From Phenylobacterium sp. (GTDB lineage Bacteria; Pseudomonadota; Alphaproteobacteria; Caulobacterales; Caulobacteraceae), in NCBI RefSeq assembly GCF_013911965.1, contig NZ_JACESE010000003.1, positions 186,001-250,000 on the forward strand: a stretch of 64,000 bases of DNA. The letters run 5' to 3'. Position 1 is the stretch's first letter. Each line of letters begins with the position of its first letter. Positions 24,430 through 33,775 of this stretch are shown here, one piece after another. A model generated the notes under the pieces. The model did not search any database and was not told the DNA's origin. It saw nothing but the letters and a program-made list of their open reading frames with translations. Made by a program: the position numbers and the translations under genes.

Positions 24430-26238
24430 ATGTCGCGCCCGAACCGGACGAGCGAAGCCTCGGCCATCGCGCTCAGCGCCGCGGGCGCCGCCCCGCGCCC
24501 CGCTCAACCGGGCCTGGCCGACGCCATGGGGGCGGCGGGATCGCAGCCGGCGCTCAAGAAACTGAACGCCGCCCTCAGCGAGCTCAAGTCTCTGGCCATC
24601 GAACCCCTCCTGCGCCGCTCGGTGGCGGCGCTGCAGGCGGGCGACTTCGAACTGGGCTCCAAGCTCGCCATTCAGGCGCTCGAACAGGACGAACGCAGCG
24701 GATATGGCTGGTACCTGCTGGCCATCGCCCGCGAGCGCGCCGGCGACTTCGCCACCTCGATCACCTGCTACGAATCGGCGCTGGCCCTCCTGCCCTCTCA
24801 TGCGGAGGTGGCGAACGACCTGGGCCGCCTGGCCTTCCGCATGGGCATGAAGCCGCAGGCCGAAAAACTCTTCCGCCACTTCCTCTCCGCCCATCCCAAC
24901 CATCCCGAAGGCGCCAACAACCTCGCCTGCGCGATTCGCGATCAGGACCGGGCCGACGAGGCGATCGAGGTGTTGCGCCCGGCCATCGAGGCCAACCCCA
25001 CCCACGCCATGCCGTGGAACACCATGGGCACTATCGTCACCGAACAGGGGGACCTGGCGACGGCGCAGGTCTTCTTCGACGAAGCCCTGCGGCTGCAGCC
25101 GGACTTCGCCAAGGCGCGCTACAACCGCGCCAACATAAGGCTGTCGCTCGGCGACGCCGCCGGCGCGCTCGAGGACTGCGACGCCGCCCTGGCCGGCGCG
25201 ACCTCCGAGGACGATCGCCAGATGATGCGCCTGTCGCGCTCGACCATGCTCATCGAGCTCGGCCGCGTCGCCGAAGGCTGGGACGAGTACGAGGCCCGGC
25301 TGCATCCGCAGTTCAGCGACTGCACGCTCTACCACGCCCAGGGCGAGTCCTGGACGCCCGGCGCCGAGCTGCGCGGGAAGTCGCTGCTCATCTTCGGAGA
25401 GCAGGGCCTGGGCGACGAGGTGATGTTCGCAAACCTGCTCGACGACGTGATCGCCGCCGTCGGGCCCGAGGGCCACGTCACCCTGGCTCTGACCCGACGC
25501 CTGGTGACGCTGTTCGAACGCTCCTATCCGGGGGTCACGGTGGGGCCCCACGCCACCCAGGAGGTCGGCGGCCGCACGGTCCGGTTCGCGCCCTTCGCAC
25601 AGGACACCACCTTCGACCTGTGGGCGCCGATGGCCTCCCTGCTCCGCCAGTTCCGCGCGAGCGCCGACGCCTTCCCGGCCAAGGCGGGCTATCTGAAGGC
25701 CGATCCCGCCCGCATCGCCCACTGGCGTGAGGTGCTGAAGGACGCGCCCGACGGCCTGAAGGTCGGCTTCCTCTGGAAGAGCGCCCTGATGAACAACGCC
25801 CGCCGCCGCTTCTTCTCCGGGTTCGACGGCTGGGAGCCCGTGCTCCGGACGCCAGGGGTCAGCTTCATCAATCTCCAGTACGGCGAGACGGCCGACGAGA
25901 TCGCCTATGCCCGCGAGCGGTTCGGGGTCGAGATCTGGACGCCGCCGGGCATCGACCTCAAGCAGGACCTGGACGACGTCGCCGCCCTCACCTGCGCCCT
26001 GGACCTGACGCTCGGCTTCCCCAATGCGACCGTCAACCTGGCGGGGGCCTGCGGCGCGGCGGCCTGGGTGACCTCCATCCCCGGCGGCTGGACCCGGGTG
26101 GGCACCGACCACTACCCCTGGTATCCGCAGATGCGCGTCTTCACCGCTCCGGCCCTCGGCGCCTGGGCGCCGATGATGGCCGAGATCGCGCAGGCCCTGG
26201 CCGAAGCCTCGGAAAAGGGCGTGCGCCGGGCGTTCTGA
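24430..26238 (+). CDS. flmG: Flagellin glycosyltransferase FlmG (TPR + GT-B)
   Basis: 602 residues. Residues about 60-290 are tetratricopeptide repeats (GWYLLAIARERAGDFATSITCYESAL, PWNTMGTIVTEQGDL, ARYNRANIRLSLGDAAGALEDCDAAL). The C-terminal 300 residues look like a GT-B glycosyltransferase (LLIFGEQGLGDEVMFANLL near its start; LTLGFPNATVNLAGACGAAAWV near the end). This is the build of Caulobacter FlmG (earlier FlbA), whose TPRs bind flagellins and whose GT domain adds a nonulosonic sugar. I chose the ATG at 24430 because GGAGG lies five bases upstream; earlier starts at 24385, 24397 and 24418 are less likely given the CtrA box position. Confidence 0.85.
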   Translation: MSRPNRTSEASAIALSAAGAAPRPAQPGLADAMGAAGSQPALKKLNAALSELKSLAIEPLLRRSVAALQAGDFELGSKLAIQALEQDERSGYGWYLLAIARERAGDFATSITCYESALALLPSHAEVANDLGRLAFRMGMKPQAEKLFRHFLSAHPNHPEGANNLACAIRDQDRADEAIEVLRPAIEANPTHAMPWNTMGTIVTEQGDLATAQVFFDEALRLQPDFAKARYNRANIRLSLGDAAGALEDCDAALAGATSEDDRQMMRLSRSTMLIELGRVAEGWDEYEARLHPQFSDCTLYHAQGESWTPGAELRGKSLLIFGEQGLGDEVMFANLLDDVIAAVGPEGHVTLALTRRLVTLFERSYPGVTVGPHATQEVGGRTVRFAPFAQDTTFDLWAPMASLLRQFRASADAFPAKAGYLKADPARIAHWREVLKDAPDGLKVGFLWKSALMNNARRRFFSGFDGWEPVLRTPGVSFINLQYGETADEIAYARERFGVEIWTPPGIDLKQDLDDVAALTCALDLTLGFPNATVNLAGACGAAAWVTSIPGGWTRVGTDHYPWYPQMRVFTAPALGAWAPMMAEIAQALAEASEKGVRRAF

Positions 26239-26382
26239 GCGCACCCCCGCCCCGCCGGCCGCCGCCGGCCGCTCCGCGGCGCTCAAGTCGCTTGAATGTC
26301 CCGCGCCGCCCTTTAGGTTGGCGTCAGGTTGAAACATTTGTTCGAGCGCGGGCGTCTGAACCCGCGGACCATGGGAGCTCAT

Positions 26383-27255
<873 letters not shown>

Positions 27256-27295
27256 GCTCCAGCTTACGGCGAATTCACTCGACCGGACGGCCCCG

Positions 27296-27328
27296 CTCCG
27301 GTCACCGTTGGACGAACGGTGACCGGAG
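27296..27328 (+). promoter_or_regulatory. Perfect 14-bp inverted repeat covering the ribosome-binding site of the next gene
   Basis: Arms CTCCGGTCACCGTT and AACGGTGACCGGAG around the 5-base spacer GGACG. The last bases of the 3' arm (GGAG) are the Shine-Dalgarno of the lipoprotein starting at 27335 (spacing six). In RNA the hairpin would hide the ribosome site; in DNA it is a palindromic operator candidate. No T-run follows, so a terminator of the MoxR gene is less likely. Confidence 0.7.
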
Positions 27329-27334
27329 AATTCC

Positions 27335-28129
27335 ATGAAAAGCATCCTCATCCTCAGCGCCATGGGCGTCGCCCTCGCCAGCGCCGGCTGCGCGCGCACG
27401 GTTGAGAGCGCCGCGACCACCGGACGGCTCGACTGCCCCGCCGAACAGGGCGGGCTGACGCGCGTGAGCATGGCGGAGGATGGCCGCACCTGCCGCTATC
27501 GCGGTGCGGATGGTTCGGACGTGGAGCTGCGGCTGGTCGCGGTCGAGGGCGACGCCTACGCCACCCTCGCCGAACTGGAGCGGCAACTGGCGGGCCTCAG
27601 CCCCCGCGAGCCCTCGCCGGAGGACACCGACAGCGCGGCCGATCAGGGCTCCGCCCAGGCCTCCGAGGAGACCGCCGCCCAGGCGCGACAGGTGGAGGCG
27701 CAGGCCAGGGCCGATGCGGCGGCCTCCCGCGTGGACGCGGCCGCCGAGGCGCGCGAGACGGCGGAGGCGGACGGCGGCGGCGCCAAGATCGATCTCCCCG
27801 GCCTCACCATCGACGCCGAGGACGACGAAGCCCAGATCAAGATCGGTCCGGTTCGGATCGACGCCGGCGAGGGCGGCGCCACCGTCAAGGTGGCGCGTGA
27901 CGTGCGGCTGAAGGGCGAGGCCCTGTCGCGGGAGAAGCGCGGCGTTCGCGCCACCTACATCCTGGCGGGGGAACGCGCGCCGGGCGGCTACGCCTTCGTC
28001 GGCTATGAGGCGGGCGGACCGAAGACCGGCCCCCTGACCGTCGCCGTCGTCACCGCCACCCGGAGCATCGAGGAAGGCGGGATGAACGACGACGTCAGCG
28101 ACCTGGTGCGGCGGAACGGCGGGGTCTGA
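27335..28129 (+). CDS. Putative lipoprotein with Ala/Glu coiled region
   Basis: 264 residues. Lipobox ALASAGC at the N-terminus. A small domain with two cysteines (LDCPAEQ, RTCRYRG) follows, then an Ala/Glu/Gln-rich helical stretch (about residues 100-150, AAQARQVEAQARADAAASR) likely to be a coiled coil or wall-spanning rod, then a beta-rich C-terminal part (IKIGPVRIDAGEGGATVKV; RATYILAGERAPGGYAFVGY). No family recognised. Its translation start sits under a perfect 14-bp hairpin, suggesting tight regulation. Confidence 0.75.
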   Translation: MKSILILSAMGVALASAGCARTVESAATTGRLDCPAEQGGLTRVSMAEDGRTCRYRGADGSDVELRLVAVEGDAYATLAELERQLAGLSPREPSPEDTDSAADQGSAQASEETAAQARQVEAQARADAAASRVDAAAEARETAEADGGGAKIDLPGLTIDAEDDEAQIKIGPVRIDAGEGGATVKVARDVRLKGEALSREKRGVRATYILAGERAPGGYAFVGYEAGGPKTGPLTVAVVTATRSIEEGGMNDDVSDLVRRNGGV

Positions 28130-28143
28130 GCCCCGCCGCAGCC

Positions 28144-28515
28144 TCAGGCCGGCACGACCTCCATGACCTTGTAGGTCAGCGGCCGGCCGTCGTCGTCGGT
28201 GACCGTGACGTATTCGCCGACGGCGAACCGGTGCTCCCCGAGACGGTAGAACGGCTCGTCGTCCTCGCTGTCGCCCTCGTCGTAGTCGAAGAACCACAGC
28301 TTGCCGCGGCGGGCCAGGCGGCCGTCGGCGGGATCTTCGTCCGGTGCGAACCGGCGCACCACGCAGGCGTCCTTCGACTTGGCGTAAGCCGCCTCGTCCA
28401 GATGACCGTCGGAGGTCAGCGGCGCCGTGAGCGCGTAGCCCCGATGATCATCTCCTCCGGAGAACTCGGTGCCGGGGTTGCGGGCCAGCCGCATGACGAT
28501 GCGCGAAAGGGCCAT
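28144..28515 (-). CDS. Conserved hypothetical protein
   Basis: 123 residues, cytoplasmic by composition, acidic (DEGDSEDDEPFYRLGEHRF) with beta-rich C-terminus (EYVTVTDDDGRPLTYKVMEVV). The N-terminus MALSRIVMRLARNPGTEFSGG is typical of a short alphaproteobacterial family whose function I do not know. It follows the universal stress gene on the same strand with a 13-base gap, so it is probably co-transcribed with it. Confidence 0.7.
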   Translation of the reverse strand: MALSRIVMRLARNPGTEFSGGDDHRGYALTAPLTSDGHLDEAAYAKSKDACVVRRFAPDEDPADGRLARRGKLWFFDYDEGDSEDDEPFYRLGEHRFAVGEYVTVTDDDGRPLTYKVMEVVPA

Positions 28516-28528
28516 GATCGACCTCGTA

Positions 28529-29341
28529 CTAGTGGGACAGGAACAGAGACGGGGAATCGGCGGCGAGAAGCGACCGCGTCGTGCCGCCGAAGATGAACTC
28601 CTGAAGCCGCGGGTGACCGAAGGCGCCGGCCACCAGGATGTCTGCCCCGGCCTTCTTGGCCGCGTAGAGCAGCATGGGCGCGGCCTCGCCGGAATCGGGC
28701 AGAACCTCGACCTCGGCCTTCACGCCCCGGGCGGCGTAGTAGTCCTGCAGGCGCGCCGGGTCGTGGGCGCGGGTGGTCGCACGCGGGGCCGTGAGAATGA
28801 CCACCTTCTCGGCCTTCTGCAGCAGGGGGGTCGACTGGCGGGCGGCGCGGGAGGCCTCCTTGCCGCCATCCCAGGCGACGGCCACGACGCCCCCGACCTT
28901 CAGGCCCGGGCGGGCGATAATGACCGGTCGCTGCTCGTCGGCGAGCAACTCCTGGAAGGCCTCCGCCAGGGCGCCGCGTCCCCGGGCCGGCTCATCGGAG
29001 AAGATCACCACGTCGGACAGCCGGCTTTCGGCCGAGAGGTTCGCCCAGACCGGTGTCTCCAGGGCGATGAAGGCCTTGTTCCCATAGGCGACGCCGTCCA
29101 TGGCCTCGCGGGCTTTCCGCTCGCCCACGGCGGCGGCTTCCTTGAGCGACTCCAGCGCCGTGGCCTGCACCCCGCCCATGAAGCCCTCGCCCATCCAGGG
29201 CATGACGTCGGCCACGTCGGCCGGGGTATAGACGCCCGCCAGACGCGCATCGAATGCGCCGGCGATCAGGGCGCCGGCCTCCAGCACGGCGCGGTCGCTC
29301 TCGCCGCCAGACAGCGGCGCCATGATTCTCGCCCAGGTCAT
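28529..29341 (-). CDS. Universal stress protein (two-domain)
   Basis: 270 residues, two tandem Usp folds. The C-terminal domain carries the nucleotide-binding pattern ending in GAFGHPRLQEFIFGGTTRSLL (the G-x2-G-x9-G-S/T type), while the N-terminal domain is degenerate. Such proteins help survival under starvation, oxidative or membrane stress. The start ATG at 29341 is at the head of a two-gene unit with the hypothetical protein downstream. Confidence 0.88.
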   Translation of the reverse strand: MTWARIMAPLSGGESDRAVLEAGALIAGAFDARLAGVYTPADVADVMPWMGEGFMGGVQATALESLKEAAAVGERKAREAMDGVAYGNKAFIALETPVWANLSAESRLSDVVIFSDEPARGRGALAEAFQELLADEQRPVIIARPGLKVGGVVAVAWDGGKEASRAARQSTPLLQKAEKVVILTAPRATTRAHDPARLQDYYAARGVKAEVEVLPDSGEAAPMLLYAAKKAGADILVAGAFGHPRLQEFIFGGTTRSLLAADSPSLFLSH

Positions 29342-29458
29342 TTGCTTCCCTTTCCTATCGTCCCGATGATGGGGCCGGGGTCGATCTTCGCATTGATCTT
29401 TGCCAATCCAACCGGTGGTCGACCGCCTTGACCATGAAACCTTGAGAGGAACGCTTCG

Positions 29459-30103
29459 GTGAGAAAAGGGCTGCGTCGCCGAACGACGGAACCCCGGGCC
29501 TGGCAGCGCATGCTGTCGGGGCGACGGCTAGACCTGCTCGACCCCTCGCCCATGGACATCGAGATCGAGGATATCGCCCACGGCCTCGCCCGCGTCGCGC
29601 GCTGGAACGGCCAGACCCTGGGCGACCACGCCTTCTCCGTGGCCCAGCATTCGCTGGTGGTGGAGGAGATCGTGGCCCACATCCAGCCGGACATCGCGCC
29701 GAAATGGCGGCTGGCGGCCCTGCTCCACGATGCGGCCGAGTACGTCATCGGCGACATGATCTCGCCGTTCAAGGCCGCCCTCGGCTTCGACTACAAGGTG
29801 TTCGAGGAACGGCTGGAGACGGCGATCCACGTCCGCTTCGGCCTGCCGGCCAAGCCGCCCGCCTGGGTGAAGACGCTGATCAAGCAGGCCGACCACGCCT
29901 GCGCCCACTTCGAAGCCACCCAGCTTGCAGGGTTCAGCAAGGCCGAGGCCCTGGACTTCTTCGGCGCCCCGCCGGAGGGCTACGATCTGCGGATCGAGCC
30001 CCTGCCCCCGTCGCAGGCGCAGGAGCGCTATGTGCAGCGCTATCACGTCCTCTCCGAAGCCGCCGGCTTTGCACCCGCCGACGCCGCCTTCGATACGGAG
30101 TAG
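29459..30103 (+). CDS. HD-domain phosphohydrolase (YfbR/5'-nucleotidase-like)
   Basis: 214 residues, GTG start with GAGAGGAA upstream. The HD metal-binding residues are visible as FSVAQHSLVVEE, LLHDAAEYVIGDM and the later Asp in LIKQADHAC. The pattern and the absence of extra domains fit small HD hydrolases that act on deoxynucleoside monophosphates (YfbR type). It leads a run of HD hydrolase, tyrosine phosphatase and NrtR-like regulator with 2-18 base gaps, probably one operon; a nucleotide or NAD link is an inference. Confidence 0.82.
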   Translation: MRKGLRRRTTEPRAWQRMLSGRRLDLLDPSPMDIEIEDIAHGLARVARWNGQTLGDHAFSVAQHSLVVEEIVAHIQPDIAPKWRLAALLHDAAEYVIGDMISPFKAALGFDYKVFEERLETAIHVRFGLPAKPPAWVKTLIKQADHACAHFEATQLAGFSKAEALDFFGAPPEGYDLRIEPLPPSQAQERYVQRYHVLSEAAGFAPADAAFDTE

Positions 30104-30105
30104 CC

Positions 30106-30618
30106 ATGACCCTGATCGTCTGCGGACTTGCCGACCTGCCGGGACTGGTGGCCGCGCGCCGCCCTTCGCACGTGGTGACGCTGCTCAGCCCCGAATCGAT
30201 GATCGAGACGCCCGAGGGAATCCACGCCGAGCGCCACCTGCGCATCGGCATCAACGACATCGCCGAGCCGATGGACGGCATGGTGTGCCCGGACGAATCC
30301 GTGGTGGAGCGGCTGATCGCCTTCGGGGAGACCTGGGACGAGGCTTCGCCGATGATCGTCCACTGCTGGGCGGGCATCAGCCGATCCACCGCCAGCGCCT
30401 TCACCCTGGCCTGCGCGCGCAACCCGCAGATCGACGAGACGGCGATCGCCCGCACCATGCGGCGGCTCGCGCCGCACGCCTATCCGAACCGGCGGATCAT
30501 CGCCCTGGCGGACGATATGCTCGGCCGCGGCGGCCGCATGGTGGATGCGGTCGAGGCCATGGGCGCGAGCAGTTTCGTCAGCATGGGCGTTCCCTTCGAC
30601 TTTCCCCCGCGGCACTGA
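30106..30618 (+). CDS. Protein tyrosine phosphatase-like protein
   Basis: 170 residues. It has the P-loop HCWAGISRST (C-x5-R with Cys87 and Arg93), and an Asp-containing loop before it (GINDIAEPMDG) suited to the general acid. Such short PTP-like enzymes are found in many alphaproteobacteria and their substrates are unknown. It follows the HD hydrolase with a 2-base gap and precedes the NrtR-like gene. Confidence 0.82.
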   Translation: MTLIVCGLADLPGLVAARRPSHVVTLLSPESMIETPEGIHAERHLRIGINDIAEPMDGMVCPDESVVERLIAFGETWDEASPMIVHCWAGISRSTASAFTLACARNPQIDETAIARTMRRLAPHAYPNRRIIALADDMLGRGGRMVDAVEAMGASSFVSMGVPFDFPPRH

Positions 30619-30636
30619 TCGCGCAAGAGTGCGGCG

Positions 30637-31632
30637 ATGAGCCAACCTCCCGTCGTCATCGGCCTTTCGGCCGTGGTGGTCGCCGTACGCGACGGCGAAG
30701 CCATGGTGCTGACGGTTCGGCCGCGGGATAGCGCGAGCGGCGAGGCCTCGCCCCTGTCGGGCCTGCCGTTCGGCCCGTTCGACCCGGCCGGCCACCGAAC
30801 GTTCGAGCTCGCCCTGCGCGCCTTCGTGACGGCCCAGACGCGGTTCGAGCTGGGCTATGTGGAGCAGCTCTACACTTTCGGCGATCGCGGCCGCGACGCG
30901 CCGCTGGCCGACATGGGCGAAGGCGAGGAAGGCGCCGGCCGGGTGATCTCCATCGGCTACCTCGCCCTGACGCCCGCCGCAGTGGAGACCCACGCGCCCG
31001 ACACCGCCTGGTCGCCCTGGACTCGCTTCTTTCCCTGGGAGGACTGGCGCAACGGCCGGCCGGCGGCCATGGAGCCGATCGAGGACGCGCTGCGGCAGTG
31101 GTCGGCCGCCGCGCCGCCCCCGCATCGCGAAGGGCGTCTGGCGCGGGCGAGGCTCGCCTTCGCCCTGGACGGCTCGCCCTGGAACGAGGAGCGCGTGCTC
31201 GAGCGGTATGAACTGCTCTACGGCGCGGGGCTGGCGCCGGAAGCCGGCCGCGACCGCGGCGAATCGAGCGGCGAGCGCTCCGACGCGCTCAAGGCGGCGC
31301 TCGGCGAACCGATGATCTCGGACCACCGCCGTATTCTGGCGACGGCGCTCAGCCGCCTGCGGGGCAAGATCAAGTACCGGCCGGTGGTCTTCGAACTGAT
31401 GCCCGAGACCTTCACGCTCTCAGCCCTGCAGCGGGCGGTCGAGGCGCTGACGGGCGTGCCCCTGCACAAGCAGAACTTCCGCCGGGCCCTGGAGCGGAGC
31501 GGGCTGGTGGAAGGGATCGGCCGGATGGACGCCGACACCGGCGGCCGCCCCGCCGAGCTCTTCCGCTTCAGGCGGGAGATCCTGAGCGCGCGTCCGGTGT
31601 CGGGCCTGTCGCTTCCGCTGCTGCGGGAGTGA
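30637..31632 (+). CDS. NrtR-like transcriptional regulator with degenerate Nudix domain
   Basis: 331 residues. The N-terminal half is a Nudix fold, but the catalytic Nudix box (GX5EX7REUXEEXGU) is absent: the equivalent region reads GHRTFELALRAFVTAQTRFELGY. The C-terminal half is the winged helix of NrtR-type regulators (IKYRPVVFELMPETFTLSALQRAVEAL, KQNFRRALERSGLVEG). NrtR proteins sense ADP-ribose through the dead Nudix domain and repress NAD salvage genes. The target genes are not in this window. Its 3' end overlaps the convergent desaturase-like gene by 65 bases. Confidence 0.82.
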   Translation: MSQPPVVIGLSAVVVAVRDGEAMVLTVRPRDSASGEASPLSGLPFGPFDPAGHRTFELALRAFVTAQTRFELGYVEQLYTFGDRGRDAPLADMGEGEEGAGRVISIGYLALTPAAVETHAPDTAWSPWTRFFPWEDWRNGRPAAMEPIEDALRQWSAAAPPPHREGRLARARLAFALDGSPWNEERVLERYELLYGAGLAPEAGRDRGESSGERSDALKAALGEPMISDHRRILATALSRLRGKIKYRPVVFELMPETFTLSALQRAVEALTGVPLHKQNFRRALERSGLVEGIGRMDADTGGRPAELFRFRREILSARPVSGLSLPLLRE

Positions 31633-32518
31633 TCTGCGGCCGGGCGGCGGCCCAACGGGCGCGGATCTGGTCGGAGGTCTCGCGGCTGCCGTCCGGGCTC
31701 CAGCCGGGGGGGCCGAAGAGCCAGCCGACGGCGTGCCGGGGCTGGCGGACGATATCCCGGCCGATGGCCGCCCACTCGTGGAAGGCCACCCGCAACAGGT
31801 TGAACGTCGCCAGGTTCTTCACCACGCCGTAGCGGCAGGGCTCCTCGTCCAGCTCCGGCTGGAAGGTGCCGAACAGGCGGTCCCAGACGATGAGGATGCC
31901 GGCATAGTTCCGGTCCAGATAGCGCGGGTTGCGGGCGTGGTGGACCCGGTGATGCGACGGCGTGTTGAAGACCGCCTCGAACCAGCGCGGCATCCTTCCG
32001 ATCGCCTCGGTGTGGATCCAGAACTGGTAGACGAGGCTGATCCCCTTCTGGATCGCCACCATGGCCGGCGGGAAGCCGATGAAGGAGAGCGGAAGCCAGA
32101 GCAGCCATGTCCCGGCCACCCCGCCCGTCCAGGTCTGCCGCAGGGCGGTGGAGAGATTGTAGTGCTGGGACGTGTGGTGGTTGACGTGGCTGGCCCACCA
32201 GAACCGCCGCTCGTGCGCCAGCCGGTGGAACCAGTAGTAGGTCAGGTCCTCCAGAAGGAAGACGGCGAGCCACGCCCAGGCGGCCGACATCGGAATGTCG
32301 AACAGTCGATGCTGGTAGACCCACAGGCTGGCGGCGAAGACGACGCCCGCCGTGGCGAGGCCGGCCACGGTGCTGCCCAGGCCCATGGCGAGCGAGACCA
32401 GGGTGTCCTTGGGCTCGTAATTCGCCTTGGCCCGGCCAAGGCGCGCCAGAACGATCTCCAGGATGATGGCCAGAATGAAGAAAGGCGTGGCCAGGGTGAC
32501 CGGGTCGAGGTCCTTCAT
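31568..32518 (-). CDS. Sterol desaturase/fatty acid hydroxylase-family membrane enzyme
   Basis: 316 residues. Several transmembrane helices and the diiron histidine boxes typical of the family: YYWFHRLAHERRFWWASHVNHHTSQHYN and SHHRVHHARN. These enzymes hydroxylate or desaturate lipids at membrane sites; the lipid here is unknown. The ATG at 32518 overlaps the upstream stop as ATGA, so it is coupled to the 129-residue gene before it. Confidence 0.88.
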   Translation of the reverse strand: MKDLDPVTLATPFFILAIILEIVLARLGRAKANYEPKDTLVSLAMGLGSTVAGLATAGVVFAASLWVYQHRLFDIPMSAAWAWLAVFLLEDLTYYWFHRLAHERRFWWASHVNHHTSQHYNLSTALRQTWTGGVAGTWLLWLPLSFIGFPPAMVAIQKGISLVYQFWIHTEAIGRMPRWFEAVFNTPSHHRVHHARNPRYLDRNYAGILIVWDRLFGTFQPELDEEPCRYGVVKNLATFNLLRVAFHEWAAIGRDIVRQPRHAVGWLFGPPGWSPDGSRETSDQIRARWAAARPQITPAAAEATGPTPDARSGSPA

Positions 32519-32904
32519 GCGGCGAGGTCCGCCGGCGGCCACTGGTCGAAGGCGAGTTCGGCCCGCGGCGCGGCGACTTCCCCGAGTTCGATGCGCAGCC
32601 GCCCGTTGCGGAACATCGCCGCGGAGACCTGCGCCCAGCAGGTGCAGCGCGCGGCATGGCCGTCGCCGACCTGCATCAGCACCAGCGCCTTGGCTCCCGA
32701 TCGCGCCAGGGCGCCCTTGCCGTCGCGGGCGATCCACAGGCGATCGATACGTGCGGCCGGAAACTCCTCGGCGAACAGGGCGCGGGCCCGGGCTTCGTCG
32801 AGGGCCGGCGCGGGGCGGCCGTGGCGAGCCCAGGCGGCGAGGCCGACCAAGGCGGCGACCGCGCCCATGGAGCCCGCGAACTGCAGAAAGAACGCCTTGT
32901 CCAA
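32515..32904 (-). CDS. Small membrane-anchored hypothetical protein
   Basis: 129 residues. One N-terminal hydrophobic helix (about residues 8-27), then a soluble domain with a Cys pair (AARCTCWAQV) in its middle. No family recognised. It overlaps the desaturase-like gene by ATGA, so the two are very likely one operon and may act together on the membrane lipid. Confidence 0.72.
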   Translation of the reverse strand: MDKAFFLQFAGSMGAVAALVGLAAWARHGRPAPALDEARARALFAEEFPAARIDRLWIARDGKGALARSGAKALVLMQVGDGHAARCTCWAQVSAAMFRNGRLRIELGEVAAPRAELAFDQWPPADLAA

Positions 32905-32962
32905 GGTCTTTTTTCCTCCCTGGCGCGACGCTCTCCCGTCCGGCGACCGTGGTCAAGGCAGC

Positions 32963-32993
32963 AAAACGGCGCGCCCGGACACCGGGCGCGCCG
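32963..32993 (-). terminator. Rho-independent terminator after the beta-barrel gene
   Basis: A 12-bp stem (CGGCGCGCCCGG and complement, loop TGT) followed on the minus strand by TTTTGC, 33 bases after the stop of the gene at 33026. Confidence 0.88.
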
Positions 32994-33025
32994 CATTGTG
33001 GCCGCTATGGCTCGGCCGGAGCCGA

Positions 33026-33574
33026 TCAGAACTTGCGGACGTAGCCGATCGACCAGACGTCGGCTTCGCCGCCGTCGTCCTGGAAGTCGTGGCGGGTGTA
33101 GTCGAGTTGGACGCCGTTCTGGCCGTCGATGAAGTAGCGGCCGCCGACGCCATAGTTCCAGCTGTCGCCGTCGCCGGTCTGCGAGATGCCGGCGGCGGAG
33201 GTCTCGATCTCCGTCGTGCCGTAACCGACCCGAGCATAGAGGTCGGCGTTCGGCCGCACCGGCAGGAAGCCCACGCCGTAGATGGCGGCGCTGTGGTTCA
33301 GTTCGACATTGATCGGCGACCCGCCGATGCTCACCGGCGGCTGGTAGTCGTCGTCCTTCACGCCTGCGGCCAGTTCGCCTTCGACGCCGAAGTAGGGATT
33401 GAGCTTGGCGCCGACGCGCCCCTGGATCGCGCCGAGATCGACGCCTTCGGTGCGGCTCTGGGCGTAGCCGACGGAGCCGTAGATTTCCGGGCTCGACAGG
33501 GTCTGGGCCTGGGCCAGGGCCGGAACGGCGGCGAGGACGGCGAGGGTCGAGGCGGCGGTGATGAGAGACTTCAT
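33026..33574 (-). CDS. Outer-membrane beta-barrel protein
   Basis: 182 residues with a Sec signal (ends PALAQA). Alternating hydrophobic strands (YGSVGYAQS, AAIYGVGFLPV, ADLYARVGYGT, GVQLDYTRHDF) and the final aromatic residue (YVRKF) mark an 8-stranded OmpA/OmpW-type barrel inserted by BAM. The gene has its own terminator. The ligand or role is unknown. Confidence 0.85.
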   Translation of the reverse strand: MKSLITAASTLAVLAAVPALAQAQTLSSPEIYGSVGYAQSRTEGVDLGAIQGRVGAKLNPYFGVEGELAAGVKDDDYQPPVSIGGSPINVELNHSAAIYGVGFLPVRPNADLYARVGYGTTEIETSAAGISQTGDGDSWNYGVGGRYFIDGQNGVQLDYTRHDFQDDGGEADVWSIGYVRKF

Positions 33575-33775
33575 ACGCTTTTACTCCGTGTTCTTCGCGC
33601 TCCCCCGAGCCCGTCCTAGGTGGCGGCCAAACGCGGCGGATTCCTGTCGGTTCGCCGACTTTCCAAGGGCCGCCGCCATCTGTGGCCCGAGGGCAACACC
33701 GGCTTGCGGCGCCCTCCCCGCGACGTGCTATCAACGGCGCATCGGCCCGAAAGAGGCCGCCATCGGAGAAGCGAC

